Positions 54,446-63,842 are shown, counted from the first letter of the stretch. The stretch: DNA of 64,000 nucleotides from Hyphomicrobiales bacterium (GCA_025359045.1 JANYHN010000051.1:42959-106958), one strand, 5' to 3'. Numbers and translations: made by a program. The notes: a model not told the origin generated them from the sequence alone.

Positions 54446-55456
54446 ATGAACTGGAATCCAAACCGCCGCGACCTTCTGAAAGCCAGCCTTGCAACCGCAG
54501 CTCTTGGCAGCATTTCGCCCGTTGCGCTTGCCGATGATCTCCCGGCAAAACCCGAAGCTGGCACGTTGAAGATGGGCCTCAACCCTTGGCTGGGTTATGG
54601 CCAGTGGCACATCGCAGCCAAGAAAGAATTGTTCAAAGCAGCGGGGCTTGAAGGCGTTGAGCTGGTGAACTTTACCACTGACTCCGATCTAAACGCTGCC
54701 TTAGCTTCAGGCCAATTGCAATGCGGAAACATTGCAACCCATACCGCGATGAACTTTATCGCTGCAGGCCTGCCCATTAAGATTGTGTTGTTGATGGACG
54801 TTTCTAAAACCGCCGATGCAATGATTTCAGACGGATCAGTGACCGACATTAAGGGCCTGAAAGGCAAGCAAGTTGCGTTGGAAGAAGGCACGACGAGTGA
54901 TATCCTCTTGAACTATGCGCTTTCACAAAGCGGCATGACCATTGCTGATGTGCAAAAAGTGCCGATGCCTGCGGCTGATGCGGGTGCAGCGCTGATTGGC
55001 GGCAAAGTTCCGGTTGCAGTCACTTACGAACCCTATCTCACGCTTGCTATGCAGCAGAACAAGAACGTGAAAATGATTTATAGTGCTGGTGAAAACCCCG
55101 GCCTTATCTCCGACGTGTTGGTGGTCACTGAGGAATTCTTAAAATCAAAACCCGGTCAGGTTTTGGCATTGGTGAAGGCATGGGATGCGGCTGTGGCTGA
55201 TTACCGCAAGGATACACCCGGTGGACGCGCTATTATCTCTGAAGCAGTTGGTGCCAAGCCTGATGAATTGACCACAGCTTTTGACGGAGTGGTTTATTAT
55301 TCAGCAGCTGAAAACAAAACTGAATTTTCTGGAAACTTTACCAAGAAGGTTATTCCAGAAGTTCACAAGGCAGCACGCGCTGCTGGTATTTTGCAAAAGG
55401 ATGTCGATCTCTCAACTGCAATTGATGCTCGCTTTGTAGATGCCGCAGCAAAATAA
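54446..55456 (+). CDS. ABC transporter binding protein, NitT/TauT type
   Basis: 336-residue periplasmic binding protein of the nitrate/sulfonate/taurine class. A twin-arginine-like signal (NRRDLLKASLATAALGS) precedes the cleavage after ALA. LKMGLNPWLGYGQWHIAAKKELF and ALASGQLQCGNI are typical. A strong GAGAGAGA lies before the ATG. First gene of a three-gene uptake operon. The ligand may be a sulfonate, nitrile-like or pyrimidine-precursor compound; I cannot choose from sequence. Confidence 0.88.
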   Translation: MNWNPNRRDLLKASLATAALGSISPVALADDLPAKPEAGTLKMGLNPWLGYGQWHIAAKKELFKAAGLEGVELVNFTTDSDLNAALASGQLQCGNIATHTAMNFIAAGLPIKIVLLMDVSKTADAMISDGSVTDIKGLKGKQVALEEGTTSDILLNYALSQSGMTIADVQKVPMPAADAGAALIGGKVPVAVTYEPYLTLAMQQNKNVKMIYSAGENPGLISDVLVVTEEFLKSKPGQVLALVKAWDAAVADYRKDTPGGRAIISEAVGAKPDELTTAFDGVVYYSAAENKTEFSGNFTKKVIPEVHKAARAAGILQKDVDLSTAIDARFVDAAAK

Positions 55457-56255
55457 GCGAAGCGGCACCAATCGCCGCTTTGCACTTGGTGGAAAAATCA
55501 GCACCGCAGAATATCTAGGCATTTCGGCCAGTGTTTTTGCGGTGCTAACCATTCTATGGTACTTGACCACATATTTTGGACTGGTGCGCCCACTGTTTTT
55601 GCCCTCACCTGCAAAAGTCATAAGCAGGCTCGCCGAGCTGTGGGCGAGCGGCCAACTTTTCATTGATTTGGGTATTAGCATTTACCGCATCACCTTTGGA
55701 TTTTTAGTTTCAACAGTGATCGCATTGCCGATTGGTATTTTGATCGGCAGCTACCGGGGTTGGGAAGCGGCCATTGAACCCTTTGTCGATTTCATCCGCT
55801 ATATGCCCGTCGTGGCTTTTGTCCCGCTCACCATTCTGTGGTCAGGCACAGGCGATGCACAAAAACTCTTGATCATCTTCATCGGCACATTTTTCCAGCA
55901 AGTGTTGTTGGTTATGGATAATGTGAAATCCGTTCCAAAAGATTTTCTAAATCTCGGTCGCACTTTGCAAATGCCGGAATTGCGCATTCTGCAACGGATT
56001 GTGTTGCCCTCGGCCCTGCCCGCGATTTGGGATTCGATGCGCATAAGTTTGGGTTGGGCGTGGACTTGGCTCGTGGTTGCAGAACTTGTGGCGGCAACTT
56101 CAGGGCTTGGCTACCGCATTACAACGGCACAGCGGTTTTTCCAAACCGATCTTATTTTTGGTTATCTCCTTATTCTCGGCGTTCTTGGCCTCACAACCGA
56201 TCAAGCCATGAAATATGCAGGCCGAAAATTATTCAGGTATCTCAATGTCAGATAA
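55440..56255 (+). CDS. ABC transporter permease, NitT/TauT (SsuC/TauC) type
   Basis: 271-residue permease with about 6 helices and the EAA-type loop (FLNLGRTLQMPELRILQRIVLPSALPAIWDSMRI). The ATG at 55440 overlaps the binding-protein stop by 17 bases. It pairs with the ATPase downstream, which overlaps by 11 bases. Typical of the SsuC/TauC family that imports sulfonates, nitrate or cyanate. Confidence 0.9.
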   Translation: MPQQNKRSGTNRRFALGGKISTAEYLGISASVFAVLTILWYLTTYFGLVRPLFLPSPAKVISRLAELWASGQLFIDLGISIYRITFGFLVSTVIALPIGILIGSYRGWEAAIEPFVDFIRYMPVVAFVPLTILWSGTGDAQKLLIIFIGTFFQQVLLVMDNVKSVPKDFLNLGRTLQMPELRILQRIVLPSALPAIWDSMRISLGWAWTWLVVAELVAATSGLGYRITTAQRFFQTDLIFGYLLILGVLGLTTDQAMKYAGRKLFRYLNVR

Positions 56256-57039
56256 GCTGGTGATATCGGGGTTAAGCAAGACGTTCAGCAGCGAACGCGG
56301 AACAACAGTGGCTTTGAACGATTTCAATCTGTCTGTCGGTGACAATGAATTTGTTGCATTGGTCGGCACTTCGGGCTGCGGCAAATCGACATTACTTTCA
56401 ATAGCTGCGGGCCTCGAAAGCCATGATGATGGCCGTATCACCATTGATGGCGAAGACATTGTTTCACCGGGTCTTGATCGTGGCGTGGTTTTTCAAAGCT
56501 ACACGCTTTTACCTTGGCTCAACACGCTGCAGAATGTTGAATTTGCTTTGCTGGGCGCAGGAAAATCCAAATCAGAAGCGCGCGATATTGCCCAATCGCA
56601 TCTCGAACTCGTGGGCTTGCAAGGTTTTGAGAAAGCGTTTCCATCCGAACTTTCCGGCGGCATGAAGCAGCGTGTGGCCATTGCACGCGCCCTCAGCTAC
56701 CGCCCGAAGATGTTATTGATGGACGAACCCTTTGGCGCACTCGACGCTCTAACCCGCCACCATATGCAAGAGTTACTCACCGGCATTTGGGAAAAGCACC
56801 GCCTCACAGTGCTGTTCATCACGCATGATGTTGAGGAAGCAGTTTACCTTTCAGACCGTGTGGCCGTGATGACTAATAGGCCAGGGCGGATCAAAACCAT
56901 CGTTCCCATAACGCTTTCGCGGCCAAGGCATTACGACATGGTCTCAACGCAGGAGTTTCAACATTTGCAACGAAAGGTGCTGGATGCCATTCGTAGTGAA
57001 TCCCTCGCAGCCGCGTCGCTGGCTTCTGCTTTGGCTTGA
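56245..57039 (+). CDS. ABC transporter ATPase, NitT/TauT (SsuB/TauB) type
   Basis: 264-residue ATPase: Walker A GTSGCGKST, Q-loop FQSYTLLPWL, signature LSGGMKQRVAIARAL, Walker B MLLMDEPFGALDA, and the typical VEEAVYLSDRVAVMTNRPGRI C-terminal stretch. I start at the ATG at 56245 (MSDKLVIS); the longer frame lies in the permease gene. Last gene of the operon; a structured intergenic region follows on the opposite strand. Confidence 0.92.
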   Translation: MSDKLVISGLSKTFSSERGTTVALNDFNLSVGDNEFVALVGTSGCGKSTLLSIAAGLESHDDGRITIDGEDIVSPGLDRGVVFQSYTLLPWLNTLQNVEFALLGAGKSKSEARDIAQSHLELVGLQGFEKAFPSELSGGMKQRVAIARALSYRPKMLLMDEPFGALDALTRHHMQELLTGIWEKHRLTVLFITHDVEEAVYLSDRVAVMTNRPGRIKTIVPITLSRPRHYDMVSTQEFQHLQRKVLDAIRSESLAAASLASALA

Positions 57040-57063
57040 ATGCAGCCGAACTAAGATAGAGTC

Positions 57064-57187
57064 CAAGGTCGTCACCTTGCCCTCCAATTAAATACACCCT
57101 TCCCGTTGGTTCCGGAAGCCTCCGGTGGGGTGGTGATGATTTCGGCCCCATCACATGGGCACTGATTTACGATGTAAAACAGCTCGT
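57064..57187 (-). ncRNA. Candidate structured small RNA, unassigned
   Basis: Plus-strand coordinates of the stems: TTTAC-gat-GTAAA (57166-57178, extended by CTG/CAG), GTGATG-N10-CATCAC (57133-57154), CACCC/GGGTG (57095-57132) enclosing CCGGA-agcc-TCCGG (57112-57125), CAAGGT-cgtc-ACCTTG (57064-57079), and TGCCC/GGGCA (57078-57082, 57157-57161), which could close a multi-branch junction. A near-consensus promoter is immediately upstream. I recognise no known RNA family. No T run follows, so the 3' end is unclear. It sits between convergent genes. Confidence 0.55.
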
Positions 57188-57192
57188 GAAAT

Positions 57193-57221
57193 AATATAGG
57201 ATTTTTATCACTGCTTGTCAA
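57193..57221 (-). promoter_or_regulatory. Near-consensus sigma-70 promoter for a candidate small RNA
   Basis: On the minus strand TTGACA (57216-57221, perfect -35) and TATATT (57193-57198, one mismatch to TATAAT) are separated by exactly 17 bases. Predicted start near 57187. It begins 9 bases after the stop of the minus-strand oligopeptide ATPase, so it would drive the structured segment at 57064-57187 and no protein gene. Confidence 0.7.
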
Positions 57222-57229
57222 TAGGTTTT

Positions 57230-58189
57230 TTAATCTGCGAAATGACAAGCTACATCAACACCTTCAATCCGTCGCAGTTCCGGTATTGCGGTGGCGCAAT
57301 AATCCTGCGCAATAGGGCAGCGCGTCCTAAAACTGCATCCTGATGGTGGATTGAGCGGCGATGGCAGTTCACCCTGCAACACAATGCGGTTGCGTTTGGC
57401 CATAGGGTCGGCCTGCGGCGTGGCAGACAGCAAGGCCTTTGTGTATGGGTGTTTAGGATCAGAAAATAAATTCTTGGCTGCCCCCTGCTCGACCACATGG
57501 CCCAGATACATGACCATCGCGGTATCAGCGATATGTTTGACCACAGCCAAATCATGCGAGATGAACAAATAGGCTAGGTTGAATTTTTCTTGAAGGCTCG
57601 CAAGCAAGTTTAAAACTTGCGCTTGAATAGAAACATCAAGTGCCGAAACAGGTTCATCAAGTACCAATATCTCTGGGTTCAACATCAGTGCCCGTGCAAT
57701 GGCGATGCGTTGGCGTTGGCCGCCTGAGAACATATGCGGGTAGCGATCATAATGCTCAGGGCGCAAACCCACTGCCACCATCATCTCGCGGGCCTTTTGC
57801 GTGCGTTCGGTTTGGCTTGATTTGGTGTTGACCAGCAATGGTTCTTCTAAAGCATGGCCAATTTTTTGGCGTGGGTTGAGTGACCCATAAGGGTTTTGAA
57901 AAACGATCTGTACGCGCGCGCGCATGGATTTCAAAGTTTCAGCTGAAGCCCCTGCAATCTCGGTTCCACCGATTTTGAACGAACCTGCGGTCGGTGGTTC
58001 GATCATCGTAATCACGCGTGCCAATGTGGATTTGCCGCAACCAGATTCACCGACGACGGCCAAAGTTTTTCCGCGTTCCAAAACAAAGCTAGCACCATCA
58101 AGTGCTTTAAGTATGCGCGTAGAGCTGAACATACCGCCACCGATTTCATAGTGGCGCGTTAGACCAGTTGCTTCGAGAACGATGCTCAT
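57230..58189 (-). CDS. Dipeptide/oligopeptide ABC transporter ATPase (DppF type)
   Basis: 319-residue ATPase: Walker A GESGCGKST, Q-loop FQNPYGSLNPRQ, signature FSGGQRQRIAIARAL, Walker B ILVLDEPVSALD, and the C-terminal PLNPPSGCSFRTRCPIA motif specific to oligopeptide ATPases. The ATG at 58189 overlaps the DppD stop in ATGA. Last gene of the operon binding protein-B-C-D-F. Confidence 0.93.
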   Translation of the reverse strand: MSIVLEATGLTRHYEIGGGMFSSTRILKALDGASFVLERGKTLAVVGESGCGKSTLARVITMIEPPTAGSFKIGGTEIAGASAETLKSMRARVQIVFQNPYGSLNPRQKIGHALEEPLLVNTKSSQTERTQKAREMMVAVGLRPEHYDRYPHMFSGGQRQRIAIARALMLNPEILVLDEPVSALDVSIQAQVLNLLASLQEKFNLAYLFISHDLAVVKHIADTAMVMYLGHVVEQGAAKNLFSDPKHPYTKALLSATPQADPMAKRNRIVLQGELPSPLNPPSGCSFRTRCPIAQDYCATAIPELRRIEGVDVACHFAD

Positions 58190-59148
58190 GAGGCAAAAGC
58201 TTTCATGTTCAGCGGATAGTGGCACAATACTTCAAGAGCCGGATCAGGCGGTGTCGTGTGGCAGAGCTCAGTTGCGTAAGAACATCGCGGCGCAAACAAG
58301 CAACCCTTTGGCCTATCGAATTGGCCAGGCACAACGCCGGGAATGGAAGGCAAAGTGCGGCCTTTGGCGCGTTCGGGCAGTGACGCTAACAACGCCTCAG
58401 TGTAGGGGTGGTGCGGTTTGGCAAAAAGTTCTGCCACCTCCTGCTCTTCAACCTTTTGACCGGCATAATGCACGCTCACACGCTTGGCGGTTTCAGCCAC
58501 AACACCCATGGAGTGGGTGATCAAGACCATGGCCATTGCGGTTTCGCGTTGCAGTTTTGACAATAAGTCGAGGATTTGAGCTTGGATCGTCACATCCAGC
58601 GCTGTTGTTGGCTCATCGGCGATCAGTAGTTTTGGATTGCAAGAAATGGCCATGGCGATCATGACGCGTTGGTTCATGCCGCCCGACATCTGATGAGGAA
58701 AATTTGAGAGGCGTTCTTCAGGCGATGCTATGCCGACGAGGCCCAGCAACTCTACTGCGCGTTTCTGTCGTGCTTGTTTGTCTAATCCCAAATGGATATT
58801 CAATGTTTCCTTCAATTGAAAGCCAATCGTGAAACAGGGATTGAGACTTGTGGCGGGCTCTTGGAAAATCATGGCAATATCTTTGCCAATAATTCTGCGA
58901 CGTTGCTTTGTATCCATGAGAAGTAAATCATGGCCTTCAAATTCCAAAACATCCGCCGTCACTTTTGCAGTGTGCGGCAAAAGCCCCATGACAGCCAGCA
59001 TCGCCACCGATTTACCAGATCCCGACTCGCCCACAATGGCGTGAACTTGAGCAGACTCAATGGCCAGTGACACACGGTCAACCGCCCTGAACCAGCCATT
59101 GCTGGTTTTGAATTCAACAGTTAGATTTTTGATGTTGAGAAGAGCCAT
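58186..59148 (-). CDS. Dipeptide/oligopeptide ABC transporter ATPase (DppD type)
   Basis: 320-residue ATPase: Walker [11 protein letters not shown]-loop [11 protein letters not shown], signature [15 protein letters not shown], Walker [13 protein letters not shown], oligopeptide-type C-terminus ([14 protein letters not shown]). I start at the ATG at 59148 (MALLNIKN), 4 bases after the permease stop. Its stop overlaps the DppF start in ATGA. Confidence 0.93.
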   Translation of the reverse strand: MALLNIKNLTVEFKTSNGWFRAVDRVSLAIESAQVHAIVGESGSGKSVAMLAVMGLLPHTAKVTADVLEFEGHDLLLMDTKQRRRIIGKDIAMIFQEPATSLNPCFTIGFQLKETLNIHLGLDKQARQKRAVELLGLVGIASPEERLSNFPHQMSGGMNQRVMIAMAISCNPKLLIADEPTTALDVTIQAQILDLLSKLQRETAMAMVLITHSMGVVAETAKRVSVHYAGQKVEEQEVAELFAKPHHPYTEALLASLPERAKGRTLPSIPGVVPGQFDRPKGCLFAPRCSYATELCHTTPPDPALEVLCHYPLNMKAFAS

Positions 59149-59152
59149 CGCT

Positions 59153-60046
59153 TCAACTCTTCCGCAATCTTGGGTCAAGCGCATCGCGCAGCCCGTCGCC
59201 CATCAGATTAATGGCCATTACGGTGATCAAAATGCAAAGGCCAGGCAGCGCCATGACCCATGGATGGGACTGCATCAAGTCACGCGTATCTGCCAACATC
59301 GCACCCCACTCGGGTGTGGGGGGCTGTGCGCCAAGGCCTAGGAAGCCCAAGCCCGATGCTTCCAAAATCGCATCAGAAATTCCCAGTGCGGCTTGCACGA
59401 TCAGTGGCGCTGTGCAGTTGGGCAATACTGTAACCAACATCAAACGCAATTTTCCAACACCTGAAACTTTTGCCGCCGTCACATAATCTTTTGAAAGTTC
59501 GGCAATTGCAGATGCTCTAAGCAAGCGCACATAACGTGGTAGATAAACAATTGTGATGGCGATAACCGTATTTAAAAGACTTGGGCCTGTCACCGCGATG
59601 ATCAAAATTTCCAACACCAGTGACGGAATGGCCATAATCAAATCCATCACACGGATGATGATTACATCAACAATGCCGCCATAAAACGCGCTGGCCAAAC
59701 CCAAGATCACGCCCAGTACCATAGACACAAGCATAACAGACAAGCCGATGAACAATGAAATGCGTGCACCATACATCAGCCTCGATGTCATATCGCGGCC
59801 CACGGCATCAGTGCCCAGCCAATATTTGGAGTCCGCACCATGGATCCAGAAAGGTGGTAGTCTAGTGGCGCCTTTGAATTGCTCGAGTGGATTATAGGGG
59901 GCCAAAATTGGAGCGAAGACAGCGATGAACACAATCGCCAGCACCACATAAAACCCAATCACTGCGCCACGGTTTTCGGAAAAACTATTCCAGAACGAGG
60001 CGAACGCACCTCTTGGTTTTGGCAGGCTTATAGTTTCACTTACCAT
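59153..60046 (-). CDS. Dipeptide ABC transporter permease (DppC type)
   Basis: 297-residue inner-membrane permease: N-terminal extension and first helix (AVIGFYVVLAIVFIAVFAPILAPYNPLEQ), DppC-type GTDAVGRDMTSRLMYGARISLFIG, EAA loop YVTAAKVSGVGKLRLMLVTVLPN, and the C-terminal LNLMGDGLRDALDPRL-like end (NLMGDGLRDALDPRLR). Overlaps the DppB gene by 11 bases. Confidence 0.93.
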   Translation of the reverse strand: MVSETISLPKPRGAFASFWNSFSENRGAVIGFYVVLAIVFIAVFAPILAPYNPLEQFKGATRLPPFWIHGADSKYWLGTDAVGRDMTSRLMYGARISLFIGLSVMLVSMVLGVILGLASAFYGGIVDVIIIRVMDLIMAIPSLVLEILIIAVTGPSLLNTVIAITIVYLPRYVRLLRASAIAELSKDYVTAAKVSGVGKLRLMLVTVLPNCTAPLIVQAALGISDAILEASGLGFLGLGAQPPTPEWGAMLADTRDLMQSHPWVMALPGLCILITVMAINLMGDGLRDALDPRLRKS

Positions 60047-61049
60047 ATCGAATTCTCGGATTTATGGCTGCATAAGTTAAATCGACCAGAACATTTACCA
60101 TGATAACAATCGAAGCAATCAACAGGATGCCACCTTGCAAGGCAGGATAATCGCGGCGCGCGATAGATTCGGTTAGCCAATGTCCAACGCCGGGCCATGA
60201 AAAGATATTTTCAGTTAAAACTGCACCGGCAAGCAAAGTGCCAACCTGCAGGCCGATTGACGTAATCACCGGAATAAGTGCGTTGCGCAAGGCGTGAACG
60301 CCGATCACGCGCCAAGCTGATAGACCCTTCGCGCGGGCTGTGCGCACATAGTCTTCTTCCAAAACTTCAAGCATGGCAGAGCGTGTCATCCGCGCAATGA
60401 CGGCCATGGGAACTGTGCCCAACACGATTGACGGCAAAATCAGATGGCGTAGCACATCGGCAAATGCGCCCTTTTGACCAGAGATCAAAGAATCGATGGT
60501 GGCAAAGCCTGTAACGGCTGGATAGAAATATTTGATCAAATCAGTGCGACCTGAAACAGGTGTCAGATGCAGCGTGTTTGACATGAAGAGGACGAGGATT
60601 AAGCCCCACCAGAAAATCGGCATTGAATAGCCAGTCAGCGCTATGCCCATAAGCGATTGATCATAGACACTGCCACGCTTTGATGCCGCAAAAACGCCTG
60701 CGGGTATTCCAAGGCCTGCGGCAATCAACATTGCAAAAAATGAAAGTTCAATGGTGGCCGGAAACAATGTCAGAAACTCGTGGAGAACTGGTGTTTTTGA
60801 AATAACAGACGTTCCGAGGTCACCATGGAAAATGCCCCAGACATAATCCCCGAATTGTTTCCAAATGGGCTGATCGAGCCCCATTTCGTGGCGCAATATT
60901 TCGAGGCGCTCTGGTGAAATACCGCGCTCACCTCGGCGTACTTCGATGGGGTCACCCGGAACCAGCCTGATCATTAAAAACGTAATAAACATCAGTGCCA
61001 CAAATGTTGGCACCGTTAGAAGCAGGCGCTTGAAAAGAAATTTGATCAT
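60036..61049 (-). CDS. Dipeptide ABC transporter permease (DppB type)
   Basis: 337-residue inner-membrane permease: typical start FLFKRLLLTVPTFVALMFITF, FRLVPGDP-like IRLVPGDPIEV, EAA loop YVRTARAKGLSAWRVIGVHALRNALIP, end VLVDLTYAAINPRIRYGK. Its ATG is only 2 bases beyond a T run after a strong GC stem-loop, so its expression is probably reduced relative to the binding-protein gene. Confidence 0.93.
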   Translation of the reverse strand: MIKFLFKRLLLTVPTFVALMFITFLMIRLVPGDPIEVRRGERGISPERLEILRHEMGLDQPIWKQFGDYVWGIFHGDLGTSVISKTPVLHEFLTLFPATIELSFFAMLIAAGLGIPAGVFAASKRGSVYDQSLMGIALTGYSMPIFWWGLILVLFMSNTLHLTPVSGRTDLIKYFYPAVTGFATIDSLISGQKGAFADVLRHLILPSIVLGTVPMAVIARMTRSAMLEVLEEDYVRTARAKGLSAWRVIGVHALRNALIPVITSIGLQVGTLLAGAVLTENIFSWPGVGHWLTESIARRDYPALQGGILLIASIVIMVNVLVDLTYAAINPRIRYGK

Positions 61050-61051
61050 GG

Positions 61052-61077
61052 AAAAAAGGGGCGGATTTCGCCGCCCC
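61052..61077 (-). terminator. Rho-independent terminator/attenuator between binding protein and DppB
   Basis: On the minus strand GGGGCGG pairs with CCGCCCC around CGAAAT, followed at once by TTTTTT (61052-61057). It lies 9 bases after the binding-protein stop, and the dppB ATG follows 2 bases after the T run, so it must act as a partial terminator inside the operon. Confidence 0.8.
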
Positions 61078-61086
61078 TCTCAATGC

Positions 61087-62685
61087 TTATTCAGCAACAT
61101 CCACGCCCACAAACACGTGTGAACCAAGTGGACTGACCTTATAGCCAGTCACTTTTTTGCTTACAGGTTCAAACACTGTAGAGTGAGCGATATTCAGCCA
61201 AGGAACTTCATCGGCAACAATAACCTGCGCGTCCATATAGAGCTTGGTGCGCTCTGCCGGATCAGCACTTGCAGCTGCTTTTGAAATATCTTCTTGGAAC
61301 TTGGTGTTACACCATTTTGGAATATTATTACCATTTGGTTTGCCTTCCTTGTTGCAACCCAAAAGCACGGCCAAGAAATTGTCAGGATCGCCATTGTCGC
61401 CCGTCCAACCGAGGAACGCCATTTGGTGTTCGCCAGCTTGGGCACGCTTGCGATATTCACCCCACTCGTAAGATACGAGCTTGGCGTGGATACCGACTTT
61501 TTCAAGATCAGCCTGCACCATTTCGCCCATGCGTTTGGCATTCGGGTTATAGGGGCGCTGCACTGGCATCCACCACAGATCAGTATCAAGTGACGTGATA
61601 CCCGCAGCCTTCAACATTTCTGCTGCTTTGGCTGGATCGTAAGGAATGTCCTTCACATCATTGTTGTATGACCACATGGTTGGCGGAATTGGGTTCTTGG
61701 CTTTTTGGCCAGCACCTTGGTAGACTTCCTTCAAAATAGCATCGCGGTCGATTGCCATGGCGATGGCTTTGCGCACTTCCACTTTATCAAATGGAGGCTT
61801 TTGCGCGTTCATTGCCATATAGCCAATGTTGAGACCCGCTTGCGACATCAAGTTGATCGTGTCGTCCTTGCCCATGGCTTCAAGATCAGCCGGGTTCGGC
61901 ACGTTCATGATTTGGCATTCGCCGGCTTTCATCTTGGCATAGCGGGCTGTGGCATCCGGCGTGATGGCATAGATCAAATCATCGATCTTTTGTTTGCCAC
62001 CCCAATAATCAGGATTTGCTTTGAAACGGATCACCGCGTCTTTTTGGTAATCCACAAAGCTGAATGCGCCTGTACCGACTGGAATCTGGTCAAACTGTTC
62101 TGGCGTGCCCTTCTTCATCAGGAAGTCTGCATATTCAGCCGATTGAATAGTTGCAAAATCCATTGAAAGATTGGCCAAGATTGGCGCATTTGGTGTTTTC
62201 AATTTCATCACGACAGTCATCGGATCTGGCGCTTCGATGGAGGCCAGCAAATCGGGCATGCCCATATCGTTGAAATAGTCGAAGGCGCCACCTGATACTT
62301 TGTGGAAGGGATGATCATCTTTCCATTGGCGGTTAAATGAGAACAACACGTCATCCGCATTAAATTCGCGGGTTGGTGTGAAGCCGTTTACACCGGAATG
62401 AAATTTAACACCTTTGCGCAAATGGAACGTGATGGTGAGGCCATCAGCCGATACTTCATATTTCTCAGCAAGGCCTGGTTCCACCTGCGTTGTGCCAGGC
62501 GTGAACTGCACGAGTTGGTTATAAACTGGGCGCGCCGCATCAAGCGATGTGCCGGTGGTATTCTTGGCCGGCGTGAAATTTTCAGGCGAGCCTTCCGAGC
62601 AATAGACCAATGATTTGGCTTCGGCCGTGCTGCCAAGAATGGTTCCCAACAACAACACCGCGCCGAATAGTTTCAATGTTTTCAT
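61087..62685 (-). CDS. ABC transporter periplasmic dipeptide-type binding protein (DppA)
   Basis: 532-residue family 5 binding protein: signal peptide (MKTLKLFGAVLLLGTILGS..AEA), then SLVYCSEGSPENFTPAKNTTG typical of DppA/peptide binders, FHLRKGVKFH, NADDVLFSFNR. I use the ATG at 62685 because AGGGAG is 6 bases upstream; the longer frame to 62751 has no protein signal. First gene of the dpp-like operon. Ligand likely dipeptides, though haem or delta-aminolevulinate cannot be excluded. Confidence 0.92.
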   Translation of the reverse strand: MKTLKLFGAVLLLGTILGSTAEAKSLVYCSEGSPENFTPAKNTTGTSLDAARPVYNQLVQFTPGTTQVEPGLAEKYEVSADGLTITFHLRKGVKFHSGVNGFTPTREFNADDVLFSFNRQWKDDHPFHKVSGGAFDYFNDMGMPDLLASIEAPDPMTVVMKLKTPNAPILANLSMDFATIQSAEYADFLMKKGTPEQFDQIPVGTGAFSFVDYQKDAVIRFKANPDYWGGKQKIDDLIYAITPDATARYAKMKAGECQIMNVPNPADLEAMGKDDTINLMSQAGLNIGYMAMNAQKPPFDKVEVRKAIAMAIDRDAILKEVYQGAGQKAKNPIPPTMWSYNNDVKDIPYDPAKAAEMLKAAGITSLDTDLWWMPVQRPYNPNAKRMGEMVQADLEKVGIHAKLVSYEWGEYRKRAQAGEHQMAFLGWTGDNGDPDNFLAVLLGCNKEGKPNGNNIPKWCNTKFQEDISKAAASADPAERTKLYMDAQVIVADEVPWLNIAHSTVFEPVSKKVTGYKVSPLGSHVFVGVDVAE

Positions 62686-62942
62686 GTTTTTCTCCCTGAG
62701 TATTCTTCGCCCAAGATGGGCACTGGAAAGAGTTAAGCACTGTTTGTTCAATTGGTCAAAACTTGGTTTGGGTGGGGGGTGGATAGTTTGAGGTTGGGCG
62801 TTACCCTGTTGGGCAGTGTCTTCAATTCACGCAGTTGCAGACATGTATCCCAACAGCCAAGGCGCCGTTATGGGCTAAGACTGGACATACCTTTGTCCCG
62901 AAATTACAGTAATAAATATTGAACGTCTTCAAGAGTGGAAAA

Positions 62943-63842
62943 ATGAAAATCTCCGCAAAAACTGGCTCATTCCCGTTGATCGAAATCAAAGTCGAACCTA
63001 AAACTAACTCAGGTTGGTCAAATTTTGCATCTGCGATGATTTCGATTGGCCTTATTCACCCAAATGTTTTCGTTACGGTAGACGCTGAAAACCATGAAGC
63101 ATCTGTAGGTGGGCTAAGCGAACTTCAAATTGATAACTTCATAAAAGAACTGATAAGTCGAGGTGTGGCACTTAAAATTGGCGCGCCGCAGGTTGCTTAT
63201 CGAGAAACGATCACTCGCACGGTTATGAAAGACTACACCCACAAAAAACAAATTGGTGGCATTGGTCAGTACGCTCGCGTCATTATAGAGATAGAACCCG
63301 ATCAAAGCGGTGAAGGAAATTCATTCAAATCAAGCATCGTTAATGGTTCTGTCCCGCAGCAATATATCTCAAGTGTTGAAAAAGGCCTCAACTCTGTTCT
63401 CAGTTGCGGCCCACTTAATGGTTTTCCGATTGTTGACTTGAAAGTTACTTTACTTGAAGGCGCTTATCATGATGCTGACTCGTCTGCTATCGCCTTTGAA
63501 ATCGCCACCCGCGCTGCAATACGCGTGGCCTTTGAAACGGCTGGCGCTGTTTTGCTTGAACCTATAATGAAAGTCGAAGTCACGTTACCTGAAGAGTGCA
63601 TTAGACCAGTGATAAGCGACATTCATTTGCGTCGAGGCCAGATTGTAGGTATTTCTGAAAGAGGAGAAGAGCAACTAATCCACGCGCTTATTCCGCTTTC
63701 CAGCATGTTTGGTTATGCGGCGCAATTGAACTCATTATCGACAGGTTTGGCCAACTTCATAATGGACTATAGCCACTATCAAGCAGTGAACCCTCAATCT
63801 GATCCTGAAAATTTTCCACCCGCGATTGGCATGCGGGCATAG
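62943..63842 (+). CDS. EF-G-like protein lacking the GTPase domain (domains III-V only)
   Basis: 299 residues covering EF-G domains III, IV and V. Domain III begins FPLIEIKVEPKTNSGWSNFA, domain IV has PQVAYRETITR, KQIGGIGQYARV and the tip AYHDADSSAIAF with the conserved His, and domain V has LLEPIMKVEVTLPEECI and RRGQIVGI. The GTP-binding domain I and domain II are absent; the frame begins exactly at the domain III boundary and upstream sequence is noncoding. The long open frame and kept key residues suggest selection. I prefer ATG 62943 (weak GGA ahead) over ATG 62919. A truncated duplicate beside an insertion sequence is the alternative. Confidence 0.8.
   Translation: MKISAKTGSFPLIEIKVEPKTNSGWSNFASAMISIGLIHPNVFVTVDAENHEASVGGLSELQIDNFIKELISRGVALKIGAPQVAYRETITRTVMKDYTHKKQIGGIGQYARVIIEIEPDQSGEGNSFKSSIVNGSVPQQYISSVEKGLNSVLSCGPLNGFPIVDLKVTLLEGAYHDADSSAIAFEIATRAAIRVAFETAGAVLLEPIMKVEVTLPEECIRPVISDIHLRRGQIVGISERGEEQLIHALIPLSSMFGYAAQLNSLSTGLANFIMDYSHYQAVNPQSDPENFPPAIGMRA

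Noticed and set aside
56891..57154. 87-codon minus-strand frame across the 3' end of the NitT/TauT ATPase
   Set aside because: It overlaps a clear ATPase gene and the structured intergenic region; the proline-rich reading is better explained by RNA stems.
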